From: Typhlomys cinereus
Lineage: Eukaryota; Chordata; Mammalia; Rodentia; Platacanthomyidae
Length of the DNA stretch: 64,000 nt
Direction: 5' to 3'
Assembly: GCA_023101885.1 (NCBI GenBank)
Contig: JALPQD010000088.1
Span: forward strand, 1,275,501-1,339,500
Both the position numbers and the translations under genes were made by a program. Every line of letters starts with the position of its first letter. The stretch's first letter is position 1. The notes below the pieces were generated by a model that saw only the letters and a program-made list of their open reading frames with translations, ran no database searches and had not been told where the DNA came from. Positions 49,188 through 59,699 of the stretch are shown in pieces.

Positions 49188-49571
49188 TGTTGCAGTCCAA
49201 GTGCTGCAACCTCGAATCCAGGGCTCCCCTCCACAAGGTGGCCAAGGCTTTGGTGAATAGGAAATAGATACACAACTCTCTAGGCTGGGTGAATCTGAAT
49301 CCATTTATTGGAACAGCTTTTATGCTAGAAAATTTTGGGGCAGAGAATGCTGCACCTGCAGACAGACAGTATCCTTCTAATCAGCAGGAATCACCTTTAG
49401 GATAAACATTCTTTAAGAATCTAACTCAAAAAAAAAAAAATCTAACTCATTGTTTAAGGGTGAAACACAAAGAAATCCTTATCACATCTTAACAGGTTTT
49501 TTCCCAGCCCTCCAACAAGTTTTTCCCAGCCCCTCAGTCTCTCTAAATTCATCTATCTTACAACATCTCAC
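49188..49571 (-). mobile_element. Solo LTR, antisense, unassigned family
   Basis: It begins tgttgcagtccaagtgctgc and ends ctcaccaaaca, giving TG...CA termini on the minus strand. An antisense AATAAA (tttattggaac, near 49312) fits the R region. It is not related to the other LTRs in the window. A small poly(A) insertion lies within it at 49420-49449. Confidence 0.55.
49420..49449 (+). repeat. Poly(A) insertion flanked by a 9-bp duplication
   Basis: tctaactca at 49420-49428, twelve A residues, then tctaactca again at 49441-49449. It has the form of a minimal L1-machinery insertion consisting of tail only. Confidence 0.6.
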
Positions 49572-49828
49572 CAAACAGTCACAGGGTCTAAGTCTGTATT
49601 GTTGTATTTAACAAAGACTTCATTGAGATTTAGTTAAAATACACTGAGATTGAGCTCCTTATTAATTTGTGTTATATTTATTATATATTTTTGTAAATGG
49701 TAAAGATGAATCTGTTGGGGGGTGTATATTATAAATTAATTTTTTTGTTTTTGAAGATATTAGATTCTGGCTGTTTTCATATAAGCTGGCCTATATTAGG
49801 TTATAATGGTAAGAACTATATTAGAACT

Positions 49829-50129
49829 GGGCTGGAGAGGTGGCTCAGGGGTTAAGCCTCTGCCTTGCAGGCAGAAGGTCCTGAGTTCGGATCCCAGATC
49901 CCATGTACAGACGCCAGGTGGAAGCGGGGGCGGCCTGCGCTTCTGGTCTTGGTAGGGCGGAGCCTGTGAATCCCCGGGCAGAAGGAGATGGAGGCGTCCA
50001 TGGTGGTTCCTGATTCGTCCATGGTTCTACACACACACACACACACACACACGTACACATATGCACGCGCACATACATACACACACACGCACAATTGAAA
50101 TAAATAATAATAAAAAAAAATTAAAAAAA
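49829..50129 (+). mobile_element. B2-type SINE, short-body subfamily (copy 6)
   Basis: Sense copy with perfect 16-bp target-site duplications aagaactatattagaa (49811-49826 and 50130-50145). CA tracts at 50028-50052 and 50082-50092 are separated by a mixed stretch. Minus-strand frames of 79-80 codons are SINE antisense. Confidence 0.95.
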
Positions 50130-50145
50130 AAGAACTATATTAGAA

Positions 50146-51460
50146 TTAATTTTATTTATTTATACTTTTTATTAACTCATGTGCTCTATAAGAAATAGTT
50201 GTTTGTTAATTTTAGAAATCATATTATTATTATTTTCTATTAACTGTGTTTTATAAGAAATACTTGTGTACTAATTTTAGTGAACAGATGGCATAGTCTC
50301 ATAGATGTAAAATTTCTGAATTAATTTCACAAGAGTCATATTTTTAGGGAATTCTATCTATCTATGTCTTAGGACTCTTGAAATTATTCTCTAATTTCTC
50401 TACAATCAGTGTATACATTCTAGTTAACAAGCCTGTTTACTGTGTATGATTGGACATGAAATTTCTAGTTAGAATTTTAATTTAAAGTTAAAAGCAGACT
50501 TGGTATGTATTTAGGAAACAAAAGATTTAAGGCAAATTACTTGATATCTGTAGTTTTGGAAGCAGAAACCTAGGGGGAGGTGATATCCTAGGTAGTTTTT
50601 TGGGAAAAAACAAAAAGGAGGCCTGGGAAAAGATAGGAGAGCTCCCAATCCACAAAAAAGGGAAGAACTCTTCTGGCAGAGATAGGAGGCACACACAATC
50701 ACAAAAAGAAAGGAACTTGTCTGTCAAAGATAAGACCAAGACTCTAAGGAGAATGGTTGCTAGTAACCGCTCAGACCCTTAGCAACTGCCCATTTCACAG
50801 AGCAGGCTGCAAGCCTGGCAACTCTCATATGTATCATATCTTTATTATTTATTTCAAAATAAGCCATGTCCCATTTCCAGAAGTTACTTTCTTGAAGTTC
50901 TTCCCCAGGTTGGGTCCTTGTCTACCAGTCTGGTTGGCACAGGACATGACAGAAGTGGAGTATCATTAATGTTATTTTGATTTCCCCAAGGTGCAGAAAC
51001 TGTTACCGAAACATAAAATAATAAGGTATCTCAGTCTGGTTTCAACCATGAGAACTGTTTTCACACTGTGTGGATTTACATTTAATTGAACATAGGAAAT
51101 GCCTAATTAGTAGATTCTATAGAAATGATCTGACTGAAAAGCAATGCCAGCCAAATAACAGGCCAGTGGGTTCCTGCTGTACCTTCCAAAACAAGAGTTA
51201 ACCCTCAAACCAAAGCAAACAGGGAGAGATCCACAGTATATAGTATGGAACTGTGGAAAGTCAATGATCACATTAACTATAATATCAAACCAAGGAGCAT
51301 GAGAATGTGCGATGTAAAAGTCAGAAATCATTTCCATATGTAATCTAATAATCCACATTAGCAGAGTTTAGTCCTGAGAGGGATTCATTCAGATGTAGCT
51401 TCTCTCAATAGAACAAAAGCAAAGTAGAGTACTCCACCAGCCTTAAGAATATAGGCAGTC
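50146..51460. other. Unique sequence
   Basis: No supported feature. The purine-rich part at 50560-50760 produces 60-70 codon frames on both strands without motifs. Confidence 0.5.
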
Positions 51461-51674
51461 CTGGGCCCACAAATGGCTCAGGGGTTAAGCCAGTGGCCTC
51501 ACAAGCAGAAGGTCCTGAGCTCAGATCCTGGACCCAATGTAAAAATGCCAGAAGGAAATGGTGGCAGCCTGTATTTCCAATCCTGGAAGGCAGAGCTTGG
51601 AAAATTCCAGAGTAAAGCAAAGAGGAGGTAGAGGAATCTAGGGTGATTCCCAAAGTCACCTTTGGTCCTCCAAA
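51461..51674 (+). mobile_element. B2-type SINE, ancestral copy, 5' part split by an LTR
   Basis: ggcccacaaatggctcaggg gives the head and gagctcagatcctggaccca the B-box. The body resembles the 6.5, 9.7 and 21.4 kb copies. It is cut at 51674 by the LTR, and its CA tail continues at 52333. Confidence 0.8.
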
Positions 51675-52328
51675 TGTTGTAGGGAAAACGGTCTCAACCG
51701 TCCCAGTGTCGTAGGGTTCTTGTGTTCCGGAGTCGAAGATTGAAACCAGGACATGTGTAGAGAATTAAGGTAGAGTTTATTAGAAAAGAGAAAGGTTGGA
51801 ACTCATAGACTCCAGACGTGGAGTGCCATAAGGAGCTGGGGCGCTTCCATGAGAAGCAGAAATAAAACAGAGCTCATGGCGATAGAGTGCCATGAGGGGC
51901 TAGGCATGGAATTCATGAGGAACAAGGAACAAGAAACAGACTCATGGTACTGGAGTGCTATGAGGGGCTAGATTGCCTCCAAAAGAAGTAGGCTGCTGGA
52001 AACGGACTCATGGCACTAAAGGGCCATGAGAGGCTAGATTGCCAAAGATGGTTGCCAGGGCCAGGTATATCTATACACCTAGACAAGCCGGGGGAAACCC
52101 AGTTAATTCTTGGGCCCATGTGGGGTAGAGATCAAGTTGTTTGATATGGAGAGCTCATCTCCATAATCACTTCATGGGGAAGTTGGCCATCTTATCTCTG
52201 GGAGGATTGGAGTCAATTCCTCAACAGGAGTGTTCCCTCAGGGTGATTCCAGCAGTGGGGGATGGCTTTCAGGAATTCCAAAGACCTTGAGAGACCCATC
52301 CCAGCATGGCTGCTCTAATCCTGCCTCA
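51675..52328 (-). mobile_element. Solo LTR of a class I-like ERV family, antisense
   Basis: Starts tgttgtaggg and ends cctgcctca, so the sense LTR runs TGAGGCAGG...CCTACAACA (654 bp). A 4-bp target-site duplication caaa occurs at 51671-51674 and 52329-52332. Antisense AATAAA-like and TATA-like (tatatctatacacc) signals are placed as in an LTR. About four imperfect 60-70 bp units lie at 51800-52045. Related LTRs are at 56998-57693 and 57711-58246. Confidence 0.85.
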
Positions 52329-52332
52329 CAAA

Positions 52333-52334
52333 GA

Positions 52335-52376
<42 letters not shown>
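52333..52376 (+). repeat. (CA)n tail of the split SINE
   Basis: About 20 perfect ca units directly after the LTR duplication; it is the displaced 3' tail of the SINE at 51461. Confidence 0.85.
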
Positions 52377-52377
<1 letters not shown>

Positions 52378-52539
52378 TTGGGCACTCATTTACACATAGA
52401 GTCATAGAGGAACATGAAAACCTTTGTGAATATTTACTGCAGCTGGCAGGGATTCCCAGGGCCTACAGCAGCTAGAACCTCTGCTACATTCCAATACCAG
52501 GGCAAGAACTGCCATGTAATCTGACTTCTTGCAGCTAGA

Positions 52540-53095
52540 GTCTCAGCTCATCCTGACTGGGTAACAGCATCCTGTGTCAAATACTGTTGTGCACCCCACC
52601 CCCAGATGAAGGCCTTTGATTCTGCAGCCCAGATATAAGCAAGAAAGAGGTGACTCTTTCCTCAATTGCACAAATACCTATGTAAAGGTACAGACAAAAA
52701 AAAAATAGCGACAACAAAAACAAGGAATCAAGATGCACAAATGAATACAGTAATTCTCCAATAATCTACTCCACAGAAGGAACGAAATATAAAATGCCTA
52801 AGAAACCATAGGATATATTTGTAAAAGAATAAAAAGCTTATAAATACCCAGGAACTTATAACACAGAAAAAAAGAGAAAAAGAACTTGACAAAAATCTTA
52901 AAAATAGTATATGAACAAAAGAAGTTCAACAGAGATTAAAAATGCATTCAAAAATGAGTCAAGCAGAAGCTTTGGAGCTAAAGGATATAGTGGATTACAT
53001 GAAGAATGAATTGGAGAACTTCAAGAGCGTGTTTAATCAGAAGAAAGATCCAGCAAATTCAAAGACAAATCATTTGAACTAATCTATTTGAAGGT
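52540..53095 (+). mobile_element. Ancient L1M 5' region / ORF1 start remnant
   Basis: The order of aaatactgttgtgcacccca, tcctcaattgcacaaatacc, acagtaattctccaataatc and gaattggagaacttcaagag is that of the 5' UTR and ORF1 beginning of mammalian L1M elements. Stop codons and indels are frequent; no protein is encoded. Confidence 0.6.
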
Positions 53096-53119
53096 GAATA
53101 AATGAATAAAAAATCAGTG

Positions 53120-53565
53120 ACTGAAGGCATATGATCCAGCAATCCCATGCTGGGAATATATCTAAACAGTGCAAAATTAATATGTCAAGGAGATATCTGT
53201 GCTTCACATTCAATATAGCATGATTCACAACAAATGAAGGGTTAAAATAAACATGACACATACACATATGCGTGCACTTACTCATTGAAATTTGATTCAT
53301 CCTCAAATAAGAAGGAAATTCTGGCAGTTATGACAATATGCATGAAATTGAAGTACAACTTGGGAAGAGAAATAAATCAGGTACAGAAGATGAATACTGC
53401 TTGATCTCTTATATCAATCTAAAAAAGTCAAACCTAGAATAAGAGAGTGTAATAGCATTTGTCTGAAACTGGAAAAAAAACATAATTGGGAAGAAACAAG
53501 TCAACAGACATAAATGATAAATGATAATGTTCAGGAAATCAAATATGCAATAGTTTGATTATGAT
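53120..53565 (+). mobile_element. Ancient L1M 3' end remnant
   Basis: catatgatccagcaatccca, ccatgctgggaatatatcta and the later gcatgaaattgaagtacaac follow the L1MA/L1MB ORF2-3' UTR order. It lies only about 25 bp after the L1M 5' part, so the middle of the element is missing. Confidence 0.65.
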
Positions 53566-54411
53566 TAATGATACTGTATAAATACTCGAAATTTTTAAGA
53601 GAGTAAACCATATGTGTTCTCTTCACTAATTTTGATGATTAGACAATAAGATAGATGTATTTAATTGATTTAATTGTAAACTGTTTTGTAATGTATACGT
53701 CAATGAAAGTATCAAGTTATACAACTGAGATATAGTTCTTACTTGCAAATTACACCTTAAATCAGGAAAAGATTAAAAAAAAAAGTGAGCATAAAATATT
53801 AAGGCAGTAAAGTAGGACAGAGAGAGATGTCCAGAAGTCCTTAAGCAAAGTCTGCAAAATTAGCATAAGAGAAAAACCTTTAAGCAAAGAGCAAGGCTGA
53901 GGTTCATACTTTCTCCAAGGGTCACTAAAAGTAGCTAGGGAGTAGTTGGCCCACTTGGAAAGGTTTCCAGAGTATCTGAAGGTGAGATGTGACTCGTAAA
54001 ACTAAAATAAGCATCCCTCAGCAGAGGCATTAAACGGTAATGAAGGGCCCAAGTCAAACAATCAGAATTACAATGTCCAGATTTCATGTAAATTTCTGGG
54101 TGGGCTTAGTGACCTGCCTGTAATTTCATCCCTGGAAAAGAGAGTCCAGGGATCCTCAGATCAAACTGGCAACTCAGCTAGCCCAGGAGAATTTCAGATG
54201 TTACCCTGGGACTACAACTTGTACACACTCAACCTTACTTAGGTAACCATCACTGCCAATATTGGGAGGGAAACAGTCCAACTGAAATGTCAAATAATAT
54301 ACAGTTTGTGGAGCTAAACATGAGAATCATATGAATTCTTGGCTGCAAACTGTCCTAATTCCTGTACATTCAGGGACTACTCTGAGAATATTTAGGATTA
54401 AAGTCACAAAG
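53566..54411. other. Unique sequence, nothing recognised
   Basis: No supported feature up to the ERV 3' LTR. Confidence 0.5.
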
Positions 54412-54776
54412 TATTAGAAAAGAGAAGAAAGGAATGGAGTGCAGATGGGAGATAGAACACAAATCCAAGCTTTGTCCAGAAACACTAAACTTTATTTGAG
54501 AAGCTCCTCCAAATTCTAGCGAGGAGTGAGGTGGAAATTAGTACTGCTTTGGAGTCAGGGGTGCAAGCTTTTAACATTTGGAGTGAGGGAAAGGCGTTTT
54601 GGTTCCACCAGTTTGGTCAGTCCCAGAATGACTAATAGTTTGTCCACTTGTCTGTTTTCCTTATCAGACCAGTTATCATTCTTGATATAGTTATCATTCT
54701 CAGGTAGAAGGTCTGTTTGCAACCTCAGATCTGTCAAGTGGGGTCCCTGATTCTAGATCTGGTTCTGAATCTATCA
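54412..54776 (-). mobile_element. 3' LTR of the ERV
   Basis: Shares gctcctccaaattctagcga, tgctttggagtcaggggtgc and ggttctgaatctatca with the 5' LTR at 62159-62500. An antisense polyadenylation signal lies near 54492 (ctttatttg). The left end tattagaaaagag corresponds to tgttagaaaagag of the 5' LTR. Confidence 0.88.
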
Positions 54777-55930
54777 AATTCAGACTTGATGGAAAGATGT
54801 AAAGGATTAAGAGAAATTAGAAGACAGGGCAATGAATCTCTCTAAATTGTTTCTTGTTGGAGTGGGGTGTTTTGAAGGTTGTTTGAATGCTCCTAAGGAA
54901 ATGAAATGCGAGTTAGTTGATTGACCATTTAGATGTGATGTCTCCTTTTCAATCCTGGGTTCAGTGGAGGAGTCGGGGGCTATGAACATAAAACACACAG
55001 CCATTACTGAGCCTAGAATAGGAAGAAGTCAGGGACTTATGTCATTGATGAGGCTCCCCATTGAGACAGAGGTGGTAGAGGAGCTATATTTTTCTGGTGG
55101 GCTTTGTGGTGGGCTTGTGGTGGGTTTGGAACTTGCAGGATGTGGCATAGGTTCAGGTGAGTTTTCTCAGTGCATGTGCTGCCTTTCACGTAGGCTTCTG
55201 GCCTTGATTTCCTCTGGTCTCCCTTTCTGTTCTCACTGCCTATGGAATTCTACCTATATTTCTATCTTTTAAGGGTTTTGACCATTGGGGGTAGAGGGAT
55301 GGAGACCATTCTGACTCCTTCCTGCTGAAGAGAGGCATGGTAAGAGGTTGCAGTCAAATGTCCTCAAAACAAGGACTAGAAGAATCAAGAGATACACGTG
55401 GATCATCATTTAGCTTAACCTAAAAGAGAGAAAAACTGAAAGGAATGTTATCTTTCTAACTTATTTCATTGTAAGGGTTATTAAGAAGTTCATAAGGAGA
55501 TAAGGTAAGGATCAATTGCTTGAATATTTGGGAAGTGATGGATATCCCTTATCTGATCCTGAGCATAGCAGATGAGGCATGGGGCTAGGAGAAGGATAAG
55601 ACAGCTGTTAGTGGACTTAGGAGAAGGAAAGAAGGCCCTATATCATTGGTAAGCTTCACACTGAGCTGGAAGTAGAAGAGAAGCTATATATTTTTACCCA
55701 CTCAAATGCATTGAGGAAGGCTATCAGATCTTCAGTGGGAAGTGAGATGATCTATCTGTTGCCCCAGAACACATGCAAAAACTGGTAGTGGAGAATAACA
55801 TTGATCTGTTTCTCAGACAGAGGGTCAGTATTCTCTTCCTGTTTGCGGTAGATAGTAATCTGATTATTTTGAGGGAAGTTGGTGTACAGCTATATAAGGG
55901 ACTAGTTAGGAGTGTAGGAGTAGGGTAGAC
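54777..55930 (-). pseudogene. Region where env would lie; no env recognised
   Basis: Between the integrase end and the 3' LTR there are about 1.15 kb. This is less than a full env, and I see no furin-site, fusion or disulfide-loop pattern. Two stretches about 600 bp apart (54960-55105 and 55560-55702) resemble each other, suggesting an old internal duplication. Either env was deleted or it has decayed beyond recognition. Confidence 0.5.
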
Positions 55931-56996
55931 TTTTTTGGGTCTGGCAAGATGGACCCATAAGGACAGGCCCTCAAGTTTTGCTGCAGTAGGTGTTAAGAGA
56001 ACAGCTTTGTGGTAGCCCTTCCATTTGGCTTGTAAAGGTGATTTATTGAGGAGGTCTGATAATAAGACTTCATTTCCTATTTGTAGGAGGAGGGGATTAA
56101 TCTCTGGGAAGTAAGAATGGGGGAGGGGAGAATTAGATTAGCATAATTCCAAAGAATATGTAGGAGAGCAACCAGAAAGTTGGGGATAATAAACCAAAGT
56201 AAGGAGGGGGTTAGGAAGAGTGACCTAGGGGAAGAATAGCCCTCCTAAGCCTGAGATCAAAGGGCTTGTATTAATAGATGGGTTTTTTGGTTTTCTTTTT
56301 GGGAGCAAATTTTGAGGAAAGCTAGTGGTAGGGGTTTAATCTAGTCAAGTTTGAATTCTAGAGAGAGCTTAGTGAGGATTTCTTTGAGAATACAATTAGT
56401 TCTTTCAACTTTTCCTGAAGATTGGGGCATGGTGAGGGATGTGGAACTTCCAGGGTATCTGTAAGACTGATGTTAAGATCTGAGTAATCATGGAGGTGAA
56501 TTCAGGATCATCATCAAAATCTTGGAATAAATTCAGTTAGGAGTTTATTGGTAACACTAGAAGTCCATTTGTTAGTTGTGAGAAAGGTCTCTATCATGAG
56601 AAGATATCCACAAAGACAAGGAGATATTTGAATTTGTGGACAAGAGGGCATATGGGCGAAGTCAATTTTCCAGTCTGAGGCAGGGAAAAGACCTCTCATC
56701 TGGTGAGTAGGAAAAAGTATGTGTGTGGCGGGGGATATCTAAGGGTGGACTGACAGTTAACTCGTTGAAACACAGCATACCCTTGTGAGAGGCTTTGAAA
56801 GGAAGTTTTGACTTCAGGTGAAGGGAGAAGTAAGTTTGGAGAAACTTTAATAAGGCAGAGGAGCTGGAGTGAAAGAGGGTGTGGAGGTAGAAAAGAAGTT
56901 CTTCAGAGGGCAAAAGAGGCAGAGATGGGAAGGGTTCATTAGAAGGGCATGAGATCTTGAAGTGGAGGGTAGAATTGTTAAGGGATTCTTGTGTTC
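55931..56996 (-). pseudogene. ERV integrase remnant
   Basis: Retroviral integrase would splice viral DNA into the host genome. Read on the minus strand from right to left: an LHTLFH (H-X3-H) part of the zinc-binding domain near 56865, with only one of the two expected cysteines. Then DWKIDFAHMP carries the first catalytic Asp near 56660. A region corresponding to the second Asp lies near 56510. The frame shifts near 56430, before the part corresponding to the third catalytic residue. A C-terminal WKGYH...LLTPTAAK block lies near 56000, typical of gammaretroviral integrases. Defective. Confidence 0.85.
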
Positions 56997-56997
56997 T

Positions 56998-57693
56998 TAA
57001 GGCAGGATTAGAACAGCTATGCTGGAATGGGCCTCTCAAGGTCTTTAAAGGTCTTTGGAATTCCTAAAGGCCAACCCCCACTGTTGGAATCACCCTGAAG
57101 GAACACCCTTGCTGGGGAACTGACTTCCCTATGAAAGGATTATGGAAATGAGCTCTCCATAACAAACAAACAACTTGACCTCTAGCCCACATGGCCCAAG
57201 AACAACTGGGTTGAGTCTCCATAGGAATTAACCAATGAGAAAAAGCCAGTCTCCCAGGCTTGTCTAGGTGTATAAATATGCCTGGCCCTGGCAGCCACCT
57301 TTGGACCCCTAGCCCCTCCTGGTACTTGTGCCACGAGTTCTTGAGTTCTTTCTAGCTCTTTGCCTGCTCCTCATGGATTCCATGCCTAGGGTCCACGAGT
57401 TCTCTGGTGCCCTAGCCCTTCATGGTATTAGTGCCATAAGTCTGTTTCTTGCCTGCTTCTCATGGAAGAGCTGTAGTCCTCATGGCACCTGAGTTGGTTT
57501 CTTGTTCCTTGTTCCTCATGGACTTTTCTCCAGTGTCCTAGCCTCTCACTCTACGTCTGGAGTCCATGAATACCAGCCTTTCTGTCCTCTAATAAATTCT
57601 ACCTTAATCCTCTACACTGCTCTGGTTTCTCTCTTCGACTTTGGAATGTTGTAGAACCCTACAACATTGGGATAGTCGTTTCCTGTCCCCACA
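56998..57693 (+). mobile_element. LTR inserted in the ERV pol region, sense orientation
   Basis: Same family as 51675-52328: start near ttaaggcaggattagaacag, TATA-like tataaatatg at 57271, AATAAA at 57591, end cctgtccccaca. It carries several imperfect units around 57310-57560 (ctcatgg...ccatgagttc). Just after its end lies tggtgaccc (57699-57707), the first nine bases of a tRNA-Trp-type primer binding site. Confidence 0.82.
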
Positions 57694-57710
57694 TCATTTG
57701 GTGACCCAGA

Positions 57711-58246
57711 TGGGACATATGAAGGGACTGTCCCAATTGCCCCACATCATTCTGAGTCAAAGACTGAAACCAGAACACATGTAAAGGATTAAGGTAGAGG
57801 ATTTTTACAGGAGAGAAAGAATGGAACTCATAGACTCCAGACATGACACATGAAGGGGATGGAGTTAGAAAAGAACTCATGGATTCCAGTATGGGGTGCC
57901 CTGAGGGGCAGGCGCCAAAGTTACCTGCCAAGGTCAGTTATATTTATGCCTTTAGATAAGTCTAGGAAAAATGACATTCCTTCATTGGTTAGGCAAGCCT
58001 GGGAAGAATGGTTTTTCCACATTGGTTAGCTCACATTGGGGCCCAATCCAGTTAATCTTGTGTGGGTCTCAAGGTAGGGCATATGTGTAAAGAAGAGCTA
58101 ATCTGCATATCCTTTCATAAGCAAAGAGGAAGGGGCAGTTGGCAGCGGTGTATTCTTTTAGGGTAATCTCAGCAGGGGGGGAGGGGGAGAGATGACCTTG
58201 GAAGACCTTCAGAGACCATCCCAGCATAGCTGCTCTAAATGAATGA
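57711..58246 (-). mobile_element. Related LTR in inverted orientation
   Basis: Antisense copy of the same LTR family: left part with ctgagtcaaagactgaaacc and gtaaaggattaaggtagagg, right part with ccatcccagcatagctgctc. It is shorter, with about two of the internal units, and differs clearly from its neighbour, so the two are not recent duplicates. The outer end is eroded near 58246. The two LTR 3' ends face each other about 17 bp apart. Confidence 0.8.
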
Positions 58247-58329
58247 GAGAAGGATGGAGAGAGATCTGATAGGTCCAGGTTTTCAGTGTGGTTACTGGAC
58301 ATGGAGAGATAATTTTTGTCTGTCTAGTG

Positions 58330-58815
58330 TCCTTTATTGTGGAGGACAGTCACCTTTACCGGGAGGAAGATTGTATCTAGGAGCAATTGGATGTGTGTGA
58401 TTAAGGATAGGGGATCCCTTTGGGGTAAGAAATCCTACTTGTCTCCCAATGAGGATGTTGGGGTGGACAATATTATATACATTTTTTGAATATATATACA
58501 TATATACGCATATCTATATTAATTTTTGCATCTTTAGATAAAGCTAGTGCTCAGGTAAGCGCAACTAGTTAAACTCTTAGAGAAGTTGTGCTCAAGGGTA
58601 AGGGTTATGTCTTAATGAGCATGTAGGAGGAAGGAAGGGAGGATGCCCCTAAGCGATGACACAGCAACAAAGGAAGGGTGATTTTTGGGAGCCTTCATCA
58701 ATAAACCAGTCAGGTGTCTTGGGTAGGGAGGGGAGTGTCAAGAACATGTTGGAATGGGTTAGAAAAGTGGGTTACGACCTTAGAGCAGGAGTGTGAGGGG
58801 ATGAAATTGGAGGAT
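58330..58815 (-). pseudogene. ERV RNase H remnant
   Basis: RNase H degrades RNA in RNA-DNA hybrids during reverse transcription. On the minus strand, TPLPTQD (near 58730) and DWFIDEGS (near 58700) mark the start of a gammaretroviral RNase H domain with its first acidic residue. Further on a KINID block (near 58530) occupies the place of the TDS motif. Stops and frame changes break the reading. Confidence 0.7.
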
Positions 58816-59150
58816 GGGGAGGTTGAGTGCAGGAGGATAGCAGGATTTAAAAGGTGAGAGGGTTCACAGAAGAGAATGGGATCTACAGATATGGCCCCTC
58901 CTGGTGGAAAGAGGTAAAGGATATTGGGCTTGGGAGATAGAAGCAGAGGAATCTATTAATTGGTTTAGAATAGGCAGAGGCTGTTTAGCTACAGAAGAGT
59001 GGGAGGTGTCCTAGATGGAGAGGATAGCTTGAGACCAAGGAATGTGTAGGAAGGGACGTGGAGGAGGAGGCATGCCAGCAACCTTTAGATGGCATGAAAA
59101 GATAGAGTTGGACTTTACAGGGGAAATGTGAACGGAAACCTGGAGGCATT
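58816..59150 (-). pseudogene. Gap where reverse transcriptase should lie
   Basis: Only about 335 bp separate the protease end from the RNase H start, while gammaretroviral reverse transcriptase polymerase domains need well over 1 kb. No YVDD-type catalytic motif is present in any frame here. The domain has been deleted. Confidence 0.65.
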
Positions 59151-59400
59151 TTAAAAGACTCTACCTAAGAGGGGCATAGGGCATTCAGGCAAAACAATGA
59201 AAGAGTGAATTAAGATGAGGTTGCCAAATTGGCATGTGAGGGCTGTTGTTAGTCTGGCGTGCAAAGGGCATCCTGATACCCCAGTGAGGGAAAGGGAAGA
59301 GGGATGGGTGATTCCATGCCATTCAGTTAATAAAAATAAACTGGCCCTTGTGTCCAAGACCAAAGGTATTTTTCTCCTGGTCACCATCACCTCTCCCCAG
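59151..59400 (-). pseudogene. ERV protease remnant
   Basis: Retroviral aspartic protease cleaves Gag-Pol. An open frame of 79 codons contains LVLDTRA (the DTGA active-site loop with Gly changed to Arg, near 59350). GVSG lies further on, and PLLGR near the C-terminus (about 59160) marks the conserved substrate-binding and dimer region of gammaretroviral proteases. The active-site substitution and upstream frame breaks make it non-functional. Confidence 0.85.
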
Positions 59401-59405
59401 AGTTC

Positions 59406-59690
59406 TCACCTGACTTGGCTGCCAGTGGGGGACAACTTTCTCATGGGAATAAGACTTGAGGGAAAAGGGGTTGAGGGAAAGGCTGTCCAGGGGTGCCTTG
59501 CCCACTGTCCATAGGAGGGACAAGCCCTTGTGGAAAGCCTAGGATTGGGGCACTTCCTTACCCAGTGTCGATTTTTGTTGCATGGGAAACAAGGTGTGTG
59601 TGTGGGGGCAAGGGGGGTGATGCTACCTCTGTGTACTGACTGGGGGGATGGTGGATCAACCCTGAAGGGTGGAAACATGGTGCTCCTTCT
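59406..59690 (-). pseudogene. ERV gag nucleocapsid remnant with zinc knuckle
   Basis: Nucleocapsid binds viral RNA through a CCHC zinc knuckle. The frame shows C-F-P-C-(4)-H-W-(3)-C at 59550-59591, a perfect CX2CX4HX4C knuckle with the aromatic Trp after His. A single knuckle is the gammaretroviral arrangement. Confidence 0.82.
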
Positions 59691-59699
59691 GATTTCTTT

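Noticed and set aside
59406..59678. CCHC motif considered as a host zinc-knuckle gene
   Set aside because: Its neighbours on the same strand are capsid and protease in retroviral order, so it is ERV nucleocapsid.
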